Shown here in pieces: positions 47,545-56,024 of a stretch of 64,000 bases of DNA (position 1 is its first letter; each line of letters starts with the position of its first letter). This DNA is from an uncultured Bacteroidales bacterium. GTDB lineage: Bacteria; Bacteroidota; Bacteroidia; Bacteroidales; Bacteroidaceae. The DNA lies in NCBI GenBank assembly GCA_902782245.1, contig CACZMI010000002.1:103387-167386 (forward strand), in the 5' to 3' direction. A program made the position numbers and the translations under genes. The notes under the pieces were generated by a model, which saw nothing but the letters and a program-made list of their open reading frames with translations, searched no databases and was not told the origin of the DNA.

Positions 47545-50178
47545 TTATTTCTTGACATTTAACTCAACGCTCTGAAGGTCAGAGTCAAGTGATGAGCCGC
47601 CGTACATGATTCTGTAGCGTCCGGGGCGGAACTTGAGTCCGTCCGTAGCCTCGTCATAGAAACTGAATGCCTCCTTGTTGAGTTCCACCTTAACGGTCTT
47701 GGTCTGTCCTGCGCCGATGTTCACGCGTGCGAATCCGGCCAGAGACTTGATGGGAGCGCCGGCATCGTCAAGTGACTTGACATATACCTGTATAACCTCA
47801 TCACCGTCAATCTTACCGGTGTTGGTAACGGGAACGGTCAGGGTCATTGACTGTGACTTGCCCGATGTCTTGGCCTTTCCGTACTTGAAGGTGGTGTAGC
47901 TCAGACCGTAACCGAAAGCATACAGGGGCTCTCCCTTGAAGTAACGGTATGTGCGGTTGTTCATAGAGTAGTCCTGGAAATCGGGAAGCTGGTCTGTGGA
48001 CTTGTAGAAGGTAACCGGCAGACGTCCTGCGGGGTTGTAGTTGCCGAACAGTACATCACCTACGGCCTCACCGCAAGCCTGACCTCCGTACCATGCCTGG
48101 ATAAGGGCGTCATACTTGCTCTCTACGTTTCCGAATCCTATGGCACTGCCTGATACGTTTACCAGTACGATGGGCTTGCCTGTAGCATCCAATTCGGCCA
48201 ACAGCTGCTGCTGGATCTCGGGGAGCTCAATCTCTGAACGGTCGTGACCTTCACCCTCTATGTCCGATGAGATACCGCTTACCATGATGATTACATCGGC
48301 CGGAGCTATCTTCTTTATTACACTGGGGAAATCAACCGGACCGCGGCTGTAGATATCGAATGAGAATGATGCCGAACGGGCCTCGGGCTGTACCAGGTCA
48401 ATGTAGATGTTGTAAGTCTTGCCTTCCTCTACATGGAAAGTGGTGGAAGCGCCGCCACGGCCGCCGAATCCGCCGCCGAAACCGCCGAATCCGCCACGGC
48501 CGCCGCCCTGACCGGCATTCTTGGCGATGGTGTCACCGTTCAGGATAAAGTTGTAGCGTGAACTTCCGCGAACGTTATAGACCATATCGCCGGTGTAATC
48601 GGCTGTAAATGTGCCGGTATACTTGGCTGAGAATCCGGTCATGTTCACTCCGTCGGCCCAGGGGCAGTCCTCATGTGCGAGGGCGGGTGATGTGGTGTTC
48701 AGGCTCAGAGGCTCGTCATAGTCGACTCTGGCTGCAACGGCACCGGTCCAGTCAAGTGAGTTGTAGTACTCGGCATGCAGGCCCTTACCGCCGTTTATCT
48801 CTGATACATAATGCTTTGTGATGTAAGGAACGTTCAGGTCGCAACCCTTCTCGTAGATGATCTTTGCACCGGGAGCGGCCTCACGGATACCGTCCAGTAT
48901 GGTCTTTGTGTTGGCGGCTGAGGGATAGCCGTTGTAGTTACCCAGGATGACGCGTGCATCGTCGGCGTTGGGGCCTACCACTGCAATGGTGATATCCTTC
49001 TTGAGAGGCAGTATGTTGCCGGCGTTCTTGAGCAGGACGATGGCCTCGTGGGCTGCCTTGCTGGCAAGTGCGGTGTGGGCGGGGCTGCTCAGGTCATCCA
49101 GACCCAGCTTTGCCCAGGGCAGATCCTCGGCGGGATCAAACATACCCAGTTCAAAACGTGCCTTGAGGATACGGCGTACGTTCACGTCGATATCGGCCTC
49201 GGTGATAAGACCCTGCTCGATGGCCTGTGACAGTGAACGGTAGCTGGTACCGCACTCTATATCGGCACCTGAAAGGACGGCATCGGCCGATGCGCTGGCG
49301 GCATCCTTGTGAGTGCCGTGCTGGCGGGCGTTGAAGAAGTCACCGATGGCACCGCAGTCAGTAACAACCAGGCCCTTGAAACCCCACTTGTTGCGCAGAA
49401 TGTCCTGCAGCAGACGGTCGCTGGCGCAGCAGGGATCGCCCTCGTAACGGTGATATGCGCACATTACCTCCTGAACGTTTCCGTCCTGAACCAGGCTCTT
49501 GAATGCCGGCAGGTAGGTCTCCCACAGGTCACGGCCCGATACGGTTACGTCAAACTGGTGACGCAGGGGCTCGGGACCGCTGTGCACTGCGTAGTGCTTG
49601 GCGCATGAGTGCAGTTTCAGGTACTTGGAGTCATTGCCCTGCATACCCAGAACGGTCTGCGTACCCATTACCGAGTTCAGGTAGGGATCCTCGCCCGGAG
49701 TCTCCTGGCCGCGTCCCCAGCGGGGGTCACGGAATATGTTCACGTTGGGGCACCAGAATGAGAGTCCGTTGTGCCAGATGCTTCCGTTGGGCTGTGTAAC
49801 GCCAAGTTGATGATGGTCTGTGGTGTTCCATACGGCGCGTGCCTCATCGGACACGGCACTGTATATCTCAAACTGCTGGGGAGCGTCAAATGTGGCACCC
49901 AGAGCGATAACCTGCGGGAATACGGTTACGTCATCGTAGCAGATTCCGTGGCAGGCCTCGTTCCACCAGTTGTAGGCGGGTATGTCCAGACGGTCCACAG
50001 ATATGGAGCCGTTCATCATAAGGCCTATCTTCTCCTGGGGAGTAAGCAGTGAAAGCAGATTGTCCGTCCTCTCGTCAAATGAGAGTTTGGGATTCTGGAA
50101 AGGATACTCGTAAGTCTGTGCGCCGGCCGGAATGAGTGCTACGGCTGCCAGACAGGAAAGCAAAAACGTTTTTTTCAT
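47545..50178 (-). CDS. GH3 beta-glycosidase with PA14 insert and fibronectin-III-like C-terminus
   Basis: 877 residues. Signal peptide MKKTFLLSCLAAVALIPAGAQ. GH3 domain with PAYNWWNEACHGI, DPRWGRGQETPGEDP and the nucleophile Asp in GLVVTDCGAIGDFF; this set resembles xylan beta-xylosidase/beta-glucosidase relatives. A PA14 domain is inserted near residues 470-620 and contains a Gly-rich loop (GGGRGGFGGFGGGFGGRGG) at about 48450-48513. The C-terminus is the Fn3-like domain. Periplasmic plant-glycan hydrolysis is likely. Confidence 0.9.
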   Translation of the reverse strand: MKKTFLLSCLAAVALIPAGAQTYEYPFQNPKLSFDERTDNLLSLLTPQEKIGLMMNGSISVDRLDIPAYNWWNEACHGICYDDVTVFPQVIALGATFDAPQQFEIYSAVSDEARAVWNTTDHHQLGVTQPNGSIWHNGLSFWCPNVNIFRDPRWGRGQETPGEDPYLNSVMGTQTVLGMQGNDSKYLKLHSCAKHYAVHSGPEPLRHQFDVTVSGRDLWETYLPAFKSLVQDGNVQEVMCAYHRYEGDPCCASDRLLQDILRNKWGFKGLVVTDCGAIGDFFNARQHGTHKDAASASADAVLSGADIECGTSYRSLSQAIEQGLITEADIDVNVRRILKARFELGMFDPAEDLPWAKLGLDDLSSPAHTALASKAAHEAIVLLKNAGNILPLKKDITIAVVGPNADDARVILGNYNGYPSAANTKTILDGIREAAPGAKIIYEKGCDLNVPYITKHYVSEINGGKGLHAEYYNSLDWTGAVAARVDYDEPLSLNTTSPALAHEDCPWADGVNMTGFSAKYTGTFTADYTGDMVYNVRGSSRYNFILNGDTIAKNAGQGGGRGGFGGFGGGFGGRGGASTTFHVEEGKTYNIYIDLVQPEARSASFSFDIYSRGPVDFPSVIKKIAPADVIIMVSGISSDIEGEGHDRSEIELPEIQQQLLAELDATGKPIVLVNVSGSAIGFGNVESKYDALIQAWYGGQACGEAVGDVLFGNYNPAGRLPVTFYKSTDQLPDFQDYSMNNRTYRYFKGEPLYAFGYGLSYTTFKYGKAKTSGKSQSMTLTVPVTNTGKIDGDEVIQVYVKSLDDAGAPIKSLAGFARVNIGAGQTKTVKVELNKEAFSFYDEATDGLKFRPGRYRIMYGGSSLDSDLQSVELNVKK

Positions 50179-50275
50179 AAGGATAGTTATATTTGGATTA
50201 TATGATTCATCAATCGTTCATGCACGGGTTAGCAATGAGACTTCAAAAATACTGATTGATTTTGAAAACGCAAAG

Positions 50276-50306
50276 TGACGCAAAGGGGTCGTTTCACTTT
50301 GCGTCA
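50276..50306. repeat. Palindromic element type A, copy 13
   Basis: Short complete form identical over its length to 32104-32134. It lies between the divergent GH3 and rnf transcription units and is the last copy seen in the window. Confidence 0.85.
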
Positions 50307-50336
50307 CTTTTCAAATAAAAATGTGGAATTAATGCA

Positions 50337-50366
50337 TTTGGGAATGCTTAAAATGTTTTACATTTG
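50337..50366 (+). promoter_or_regulatory. Promoter of the rnf operon
   Basis: TTTG (50337-50340), 18 bases, TACATTTG (50359-50366), 27 bases before the first ATG at 50394. Confidence 0.65.
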
Positions 50367-50393
50367 TAAGATTAAAACGGACAGCAGGACAGT

Positions 50394-50807
50394 ATGGGCG
50401 CTGACATAAGACATGAGGGGGTAATCAACTCCATTGACGGTCAGAAGGTTACCGTGCGCATATTGCAGGCATCGGCCTGTTCGGGCTGTCAGGCAAGCAG
50501 AATCTGCCGTGCAGCGGAGTCAAAAGAGAAACTGGTGGAGATAGAGATGAAAGGTGCCGATAGCCTGTCCGTGGGGCAGACCGTGACGATTGCCGGAGAG
50601 GAGAGCATGGGTATGACTGCCGTTATGCTCGCTTTCGGGTTGCCGTTGCTGCTCCTTATGGCAGGACTTGTGACCGCCGTCTCTGTTACGGGCAGCGAGA
50701 AGATAGGCGCAGCGGTTGCGCTGGGAATTCTTGTTCCTTATTATATTGGGCTGATGCTGCTGCGTGGCAGAATTAAAAAGGACTTTCAATTCAGAATAAT
50801 ACAATAA
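50394..50807 (+). CDS. rseC: RseC/MucC-family protein (SoxR-reducing type)
   Basis: 137 residues. N-terminal cytoplasmic part with QASACSGCQASRIC cysteine motif, then two membrane helices (AVMLAFGLPLLLLMAGLVTAVSV and IGAAVALGILVPYYIGLML). It is the usual first gene of Bacteroidetes rnf operons and lies 7 bp ahead of rnfB. In E. coli the relative helps the Rsx complex reduce SoxR; here it is probably an Rnf accessory. Confidence 0.85.
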   Translation: MGADIRHEGVINSIDGQKVTVRILQASACSGCQASRICRAAESKEKLVEIEMKGADSLSVGQTVTIAGEESMGMTAVMLAFGLPLLLLMAGLVTAVSVTGSEKIGAAVALGILVPYYIGLMLLRGRIKKDFQFRIIQ

Positions 50808-50814
50808 ACAGGAT

Positions 50815-51723
50815 ATGACGTTTATTTTGACTGCTGTTCTTGTGCTCGGTGTGACCGGACTCGTTCTGGGTCTGGTATTGTACGCCGTATCAAGAAAATT
50901 CAAGGTTGAAGAGGACCCCCGTGTGGGTCAGATCACCGAACTTCTGCCCGGTGCCAACTGCGGCGGATGCGGATTTCCGGGATGTGCCGCCTTTGCCGCC
51001 GCGTGCGTAAAGGCCGATTCCATGGACGGTCTCAAGTGTACGGTGTGCAAGAGTGAGGTTATGCAACAGATCGCAGACATTACAGGTCATACGGTCGAGG
51101 TTGGAGTTGAGAAGATTGCTGTCGTAAGGTGCAACGGTTCATGTCAGAACCGTCCCCGTCCGCGTACCTATGATGGAGCCAGGAGCTGTGCAGTAGCCGC
51201 CATGATGAACGGCGGTGAGACAGGCTGTTTCTTTGGCTGCCTGGGCTGCGGTGACTGCGTAAAGGCATGTAAGTTCGATGCAATCAAGATGGATCCCGAG
51301 ACTGGCCTTCCGGTGGTTGACCAGGACAAGTGTACCGCCTGCGGCGCCTGCGCCAAGGCCTGCCCGCGTCAGATCATTGAACTCCGCAACAAGAACAAAC
51401 TGGACCGCAGGGTCTATGTAAGTTGCGTCAACAAGGATAAGGGTCCCGTTGCCAAGAAGGCTTGCGACGCCGCCTGCATAGGTTGCGGCAAGTGCGTCAA
51501 GGCCTGCCCGTTCGAGGCTATCACCCTTGAGAACAACCTGGCATACATAGACTTTGAGAAGTGCCGTCTGTGCCGCAAGTGTGTGGACGAGTGCCCGCAG
51601 CATTCAATCATGGCAGTGAACTTCCCTCCCAAGAGAGAGCCGGCCGCACAGCCTCAGGTTGAGGCTCCCGTAACCGAGGCCGCTCCCGTGACTCAGGAGA
51701 CAGAATCAACCGAAAACAATTAA
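50815..51723 (+). CDS. rnfB: Rnf complex subunit B (polyferredoxin)
   Basis: 302 residues. One N-terminal membrane helix, then the Fe-S domain LLPGANCGGCGFPGCAAFAAACV, a DUF-type cysteine stretch, and ferredoxin modules CLGCGDCVKACKFDAI, CTACGACAKACPRQII, CIGCGKCVKACPFEAI and CRLCRKCVDECPQHSI. It receives electrons from ferredoxin. The C-terminal tail is Pro/Glu/Ala-rich. Confidence 0.95.
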   Translation: MTFILTAVLVLGVTGLVLGLVLYAVSRKFKVEEDPRVGQITELLPGANCGGCGFPGCAAFAAACVKADSMDGLKCTVCKSEVMQQIADITGHTVEVGVEKIAVVRCNGSCQNRPRPRTYDGARSCAVAAMMNGGETGCFFGCLGCGDCVKACKFDAIKMDPETGLPVVDQDKCTACGACAKACPRQIIELRNKNKLDRRVYVSCVNKDKGPVAKKACDAACIGCGKCVKACPFEAITLENNLAYIDFEKCRLCRKCVDECPQHSIMAVNFPPKREPAAQPQVEAPVTEAAPVTQETESTENN

Positions 51724-51728
51724 GGTAT

Positions 51729-53066
51729 ATGAATACTTTCAAGATAGGTGGTGTACACCCCGAACCAAACAAGCTTACGGCCGACAGAAAGATAGAGACG
51801 CTGGCATTGCCCCAGCAGGCTGTCTTCCCGCTGTCGCAGCACATAGGTGCTCCGGCCGTACCCTGTGTACAGAAAGGTGACACTGTACGCGTAGGAACCA
51901 GAATCGCCGAGCCGGGCGGTTTCATGTCAGCCTCGATCCATTCGTCGGTATCGGGCAAGGTTGCCAAGATTGACACTGTTGTCGATGCCAGCGGACTGCG
52001 CAAGCCCGCCATATTCATCGATGTGGAGGGTGATGAGTGGGAGCCTTCGATAGACCGTTCCGAGAAACTGGTCCTGCAGAGCACCAAGTCACGTGAAGAG
52101 ATAATTGAGTGCATCAAGAACGCCGGTATAGTAGGAATGGGCGGTGCATGTTTCCCCACACACGTAAAACTGTGTCCTCCCAAGGAGTGCACCATAGACA
52201 CCCTGATAATCAATGCCGTTGAGTGCGAGCCGTATCTTACGGCCGATCACCGTCTCATGCTGGAACATCCCGATGAGATAATCATAGGCATAAAGGTGAT
52301 ACTCAAGGTGCTTGGAATAGACCGTGCGGTGATAGGCGTGGAGGCCAATAAGCCCGATGCCATAGAACTGCTCAAGTCCAAGACATCGATGGTAAGCGGT
52401 ATAGAGGTGATGCCTCTGCAGATGAAATATCCGCAGGGCGGTGAGAAACAGCTCATAGAGGCTGTCACCGGACGTCAGGTTCCGCCACCGCCGGCACTGC
52501 CCGCCAACGTGGGATGCGTAGTGCAGAACGTGGGTACCGTGTTCGCCATCTATGAGGCAGTCATGAAGAACAAGCCTCTGTTTGAGCGAATCGTAACCGT
52601 TACCGGCAAGAGCGTAAAGAACCCCTGCAACCTGAGGGTCAGAATGGGTACTCCGGTCAGCCAGTTGCTGGAATATGCAGGCGGTATGCCCGCCGATACA
52701 GGCAAGCTGATATCGGGCGGTCCCATGATGGGACGTCCGCTGCTGGATGAGACAGCTCCGGTAGTAAAGGGAACATCGGGAATACTCCTGATACCCGAGA
52801 AGGAGGCCGCACGCCGTGAGGAGCGTAACTGTATCCGTTGCGCCAAGTGCGTACAGGCCTGCCCCATGGGTCTGGAGCCCTATCTGCTTGCAACGGCCTC
52901 AGAGTCACAGGACTGGGAGTGCGCCGAGGAGAACTGGATTATGAGTTGTATTGAGTGCGGATGCTGTCAGAGCACATGTCCTTCACGCCGTCCTCTGCTT
53001 GACTGGGTACGTCTGGCCAAGAACAGGGTGGGTGGAATTATCCGCGCACGTAACGCTAAGAAATAA
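51729..53066 (+). CDS. rnfC: Rnf complex subunit C (NADH-binding, flavin/Fe-S)
   Basis: 445 residues. IVGMGGACFPTHVKL is the FMN/NADH-binding region shared with NuoF, and INAVECEPYLTADHRLM follows. The C-terminal double ferredoxin is CIRCAKCVQACPMGLEP and CIECGCCQSTCPSRRPLLDW. It is the soluble subunit that reduces NAD. Standard order after rnfB. Confidence 0.95.
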   Translation: MNTFKIGGVHPEPNKLTADRKIETLALPQQAVFPLSQHIGAPAVPCVQKGDTVRVGTRIAEPGGFMSASIHSSVSGKVAKIDTVVDASGLRKPAIFIDVEGDEWEPSIDRSEKLVLQSTKSREEIIECIKNAGIVGMGGACFPTHVKLCPPKECTIDTLIINAVECEPYLTADHRLMLEHPDEIIIGIKVILKVLGIDRAVIGVEANKPDAIELLKSKTSMVSGIEVMPLQMKYPQGGEKQLIEAVTGRQVPPPPALPANVGCVVQNVGTVFAIYEAVMKNKPLFERIVTVTGKSVKNPCNLRVRMGTPVSQLLEYAGGMPADTGKLISGGPMMGRPLLDETAPVVKGTSGILLIPEKEAARREERNCIRCAKCVQACPMGLEPYLLATASESQDWECAEENWIMSCIECGCCQSTCPSRRPLLDWVRLAKNRVGGIIRARNAKK

Positions 53067-53072
53067 GGAATT

Positions 53073-54056
53073 ATGGCTCAGAAACTGTATATAACAACAT
53101 CACCGCACGTACATTGCGGTGACACCATAGAGAGAAACATGCGTTGGGTGATTGTGGCTCTGATGCCGGCACTCATTGCATCATTCATTTATTTCGGTGT
53201 GGGCTCACTGATCGTGACCGCCACATCAGTGGCATCGTGCCTGTTCTTTGAGTGGTTCATTACCAGGGTGTTCCTTAAGAAACCTTCCACTCTTGCCGAC
53301 GGATCGGCTATCATAACCGGTATACTGCTGGCATTCAACCTGCCGTCCAACCTGCCGCTCTACATGATTGTAGTAGGTGCCCTGGTTGCTATCGGTATAG
53401 GTAAGATGGCGTTTGGAGGTCTGGGTAACAACCCCTTCAACCCGGCACTTGTGGGCCGTGTGTTCCTGCTCATTTCATTCCCCGCCAGGATGACTTCATG
53501 GCCGGTACCCCATCAGATGACCGCTTATGCCGATGCAGTTACGGGTGCCACTCCCATGAACCTGATAGGCCAGATAGCAGGCGGCAACACCGCCGCTGCC
53601 GACCAGCTGCCCGCACTTAAGGACCTGTTCCTGGGTAATATAGGTGGCTGTCTTGGTGAGGTGAGCGCCCTGGCTCTGCTCATAGGACTTGTCATCCTCT
53701 TGTGGCGCAGGGTGATAACATGGCACATTCCTGTAACCATATTCGCTACTGTGGCTGTGCTCACAGGTCTGATGTGGCTTATCAACCCTGTACTCTATGT
53801 GAATCCGCTCTATCATCTGTGCTCTGGCGGCCTGATGCTGGGTGCCATATTCATGGCTACCGATTATGTCACTTCACCTATGACCCCTAAAGGTATGGTG
53901 TGGTACGGTATCGGCATCGGTTTCCTTACAGTGGTTATCAGATATTTCGGTTCATATCCGGAGGGTATGTCGTTCGCAATACTGTTGATGAACGCCGTTA
54001 CTCCGCTTATAAACAACTGGTGCAAACCTAAACGTTTCGGGGAGGCAGTAAAATGA
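53073..54056 (+). CDS. rnfD: Rnf complex subunit D
   Basis: 327 residues with about nine membrane helices. The loop with DAVTGATPMNL contains the T of the covalent FMN attachment motif. FGGLGNNPFNPALVGRVFLL is conserved in RnfD/NqrB. Ion-translocating membrane core. The stop overlaps rnfG by 4 bp (ATGA). Confidence 0.95.
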   Translation: MAQKLYITTSPHVHCGDTIERNMRWVIVALMPALIASFIYFGVGSLIVTATSVASCLFFEWFITRVFLKKPSTLADGSAIITGILLAFNLPSNLPLYMIVVGALVAIGIGKMAFGGLGNNPFNPALVGRVFLLISFPARMTSWPVPHQMTAYADAVTGATPMNLIGQIAGGNTAAADQLPALKDLFLGNIGGCLGEVSALALLIGLVILLWRRVITWHIPVTIFATVAVLTGLMWLINPVLYVNPLYHLCSGGLMLGAIFMATDYVTSPMTPKGMVWYGIGIGFLTVVIRYFGSYPEGMSFAILLMNAVTPLINNWCKPKRFGEAVK

Positions 54057-54724
54057 AGAAACTTGAATCAAACATAACTAACATGGCCGTTGTGCTGACC
54101 GTAATCGCCATCGTGGCAGGCGGTCTGCTGGCATGGGTCAACAGCGTTACCGCAGGCCCCATCGAGAAGATTAACAATTTGGCCATTGAGAACGGTATCA
54201 AGAGCGTGATACTGGGCGACCGTGACATTAAGTTCCGTGTGGAGGATCCTACAGAGAAGGAGGGTTTCGTGTTCCACAACGTGTATGATATGAATGACAA
54301 CCTGCTGGGTACCGCAGTTGAATCTACCGATAAGAACGGATTCGGCGGTGCGCTCAAGGTTATGGTGGGATTTGACTCCGAGGGTAAGATCCTGGGCTAC
54401 ACCGTGCTGGAGCACAGCGAGACTCCGGGATTGGGCGCCCAGGCCGATGAGTGGTTCCGCCAGCCGGCATCGGCTCAGGCAGAGCAGTCGGCCGTGGCGG
54501 ATGTGCTCCTGGGTGCTCCCGGCAAGCCCGGCAACCACAATATAATAGGTATGAATCCCGGCGATGACCTGATGACCGTAAGCAAGGACGGCGGTCAGGT
54601 GGATGCCATCACAGCGTCTACAATCACATCAAAGGCTTTCCTGCGTGCCGTGAACGCCGCCTACAAGGCTGTGTTCGGTTACACTGCGGCCGATGGCGTG
54701 AGCGGAGCTTCATCACAGAACTAA
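54053..54724 (+). CDS. rnfG: Rnf complex subunit G (FMN-binding)
   Basis: 223 residues. One N-terminal membrane helix, then a periplasmic FMN-binding domain ending in GQVDAITASTITSKAFLRAVNAA, where the threonine region is the flavinylation site as in NqrC/RnfG. An ApbE flavin transferase would be needed; none is encoded in the window. Confidence 0.94.
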   Translation: MKKLESNITNMAVVLTVIAIVAGGLLAWVNSVTAGPIEKINNLAIENGIKSVILGDRDIKFRVEDPTEKEGFVFHNVYDMNDNLLGTAVESTDKNGFGGALKVMVGFDSEGKILGYTVLEHSETPGLGAQADEWFRQPASAQAEQSAVADVLLGAPGKPGNHNIIGMNPGDDLMTVSKDGGQVDAITASTITSKAFLRAVNAAYKAVFGYTAADGVSGASSQN

Positions 54725-54737
54725 AACTGATACGACG

Positions 54738-55328
54738 ATGAACTACTTCAAGACAATAATAAACGGAATAATAAAGGAGAATCCTACGTTTGTTCTCCTT
54801 TTGGGAATGTGCCCCACGCTGGCTACGACCACATCGGCCGTAAACGGACTTGGAATGGGTGTGGCAACCATGTTTGTGCTCATCTGCTCAAACACATTCA
54901 TCTCACTGCTCAAGAACCTTATCCCTGACGGTGTGCGCATACCTTGTTATATAGTGGTGATAGCATCTTTCGTTACACTGCTGCAGATGCTCATGCAGGC
55001 TTATGTACCCGATCTGTACAAGACACTGGGCATTTTCATCCCGCTGATTGTGGTTAACTGCATCATTCTGGGTCGTGCCGAGGCATTCGCAGCCAAGAAC
55101 AACGTGCTGGCATCAGTCTGTGACGGTATCGGTATCGGCATAGGTTTCACCCTGGCTCTTACTGTTCTGGGATTTGTCCGCGAACTGCTGGGTAACGGAG
55201 CCGTATTCGGTCATCAGATACTGCCCGAGTCCATGAAGATGCTTGTATTCGTACTTGCTCCCGGAGCATTCATAACACTTGGTCTGCTTATGGCCATAGT
55301 TAACTCAGTAAAGAACCGTAAAGCCTGA
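54738..55328 (+). CDS. rnfE: Rnf complex subunit E
   Basis: 196 residues, six membrane helices. IIKENPTFVLLLGMCPTLATTTSAVNGLGMG and IFIPLIVVNCIILGRAEAFA are RnfE/RsxE/NqrD signatures; the cysteines in LGMCP and VVNC help bind the membrane iron-sulphur centre. Homologous to rnfA. Confidence 0.95.
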   Translation: MNYFKTIINGIIKENPTFVLLLGMCPTLATTTSAVNGLGMGVATMFVLICSNTFISLLKNLIPDGVRIPCYIVVIASFVTLLQMLMQAYVPDLYKTLGIFIPLIVVNCIILGRAEAFAAKNNVLASVCDGIGIGIGFTLALTVLGFVRELLGNGAVFGHQILPESMKMLVFVLAPGAFITLGLLMAIVNSVKNRKA

Positions 55329-55333
55329 ACACT

Positions 55334-55954
55334 ATGGAATATTTTCTGATATTTATCGCGGCTATATTCGTCAATAATATAGTGTTGTCCCAGTTCCTGG
55401 GCATCTGCCCGTTCCTGGGTGTATCCAAGAAGATCAGTACCGCCGCCGGTATGGGCCTGGCAGTTACGTTCGTGCTCACGGTTGCGGTTATCGTTACTTA
55501 TGCATTGCAGAACTGGGTGCTCAATCCCTACGGATTGGGTTACCTTCAGACCATTCTGTTTATTCTGGTGATTGCAGGCTTGGTTCAGATGCTTGAGACC
55601 ATACTCAAGAAGGTGTCTCCTTCACTGTATCAGGCTCTGGGAATTTTCCTGCCTCTTATCACCACAAACTGCTGCATCCTGGGTGTGTCAATCCTGGTTG
55701 CCAACGCTACTTACAACGCACAGGGTCTGGAGCCCAACCTGCTTACAGGTGTGATCTATGCAATTGCAACCTCAATAGGTTTTGCCCTTGCCCTGATCAT
55801 ATTTGCAGGTATTCGTGAGCAGTTGGCCAAGGTTCGTATCCCCAAGAGCATGGAGGGTATGGCTATCGCCCTTATCACCGCAGGTCTGCTGGCCCTGGCT
55901 TTCATGGGATTCAGCGGAGTTGACCACGGCATCGCCGTCGCTGCAGGACTCTAA
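55334..55954 (+). CDS. rnfA: Rnf complex subunit A
   Basis: 206 residues, six membrane helices. FVNNIVLSQFLGICPFLGVSKK and GIFLPLITTNCCILGVSIL match RnfA/RsxA/NqrE. Last gene of the operon, followed by a hairpin terminator. Confidence 0.95.
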   Translation: MEYFLIFIAAIFVNNIVLSQFLGICPFLGVSKKISTAAGMGLAVTFVLTVAVIVTYALQNWVLNPYGLGYLQTILFILVIAGLVQMLETILKKVSPSLYQALGIFLPLITTNCCILGVSILVANATYNAQGLEPNLLTGVIYAIATSIGFALALIIFAGIREQLAKVRIPKSMEGMAIALITAGLLALAFMGFSGVDHGIAVAAGL

Positions 55955-55992
55955 ACAGTACCATTGGGGACGGTTCCGTTTGGTACTGTTTT
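55953..55992 (+). terminator. Terminator of the rnf operon
   Basis: AAACAGTACCA (55953-55963) pairs with TGGTACTGTTTTT (55981-55993), with a 17-nt loop and a T-run. The flavoprotein gene follows only 30 bases later, so read-through may link them. Confidence 0.8.
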
Positions 55993-56024
55993 TAGGAATA
56001 GAGAGTTTTTAAAATAATTGGAAT

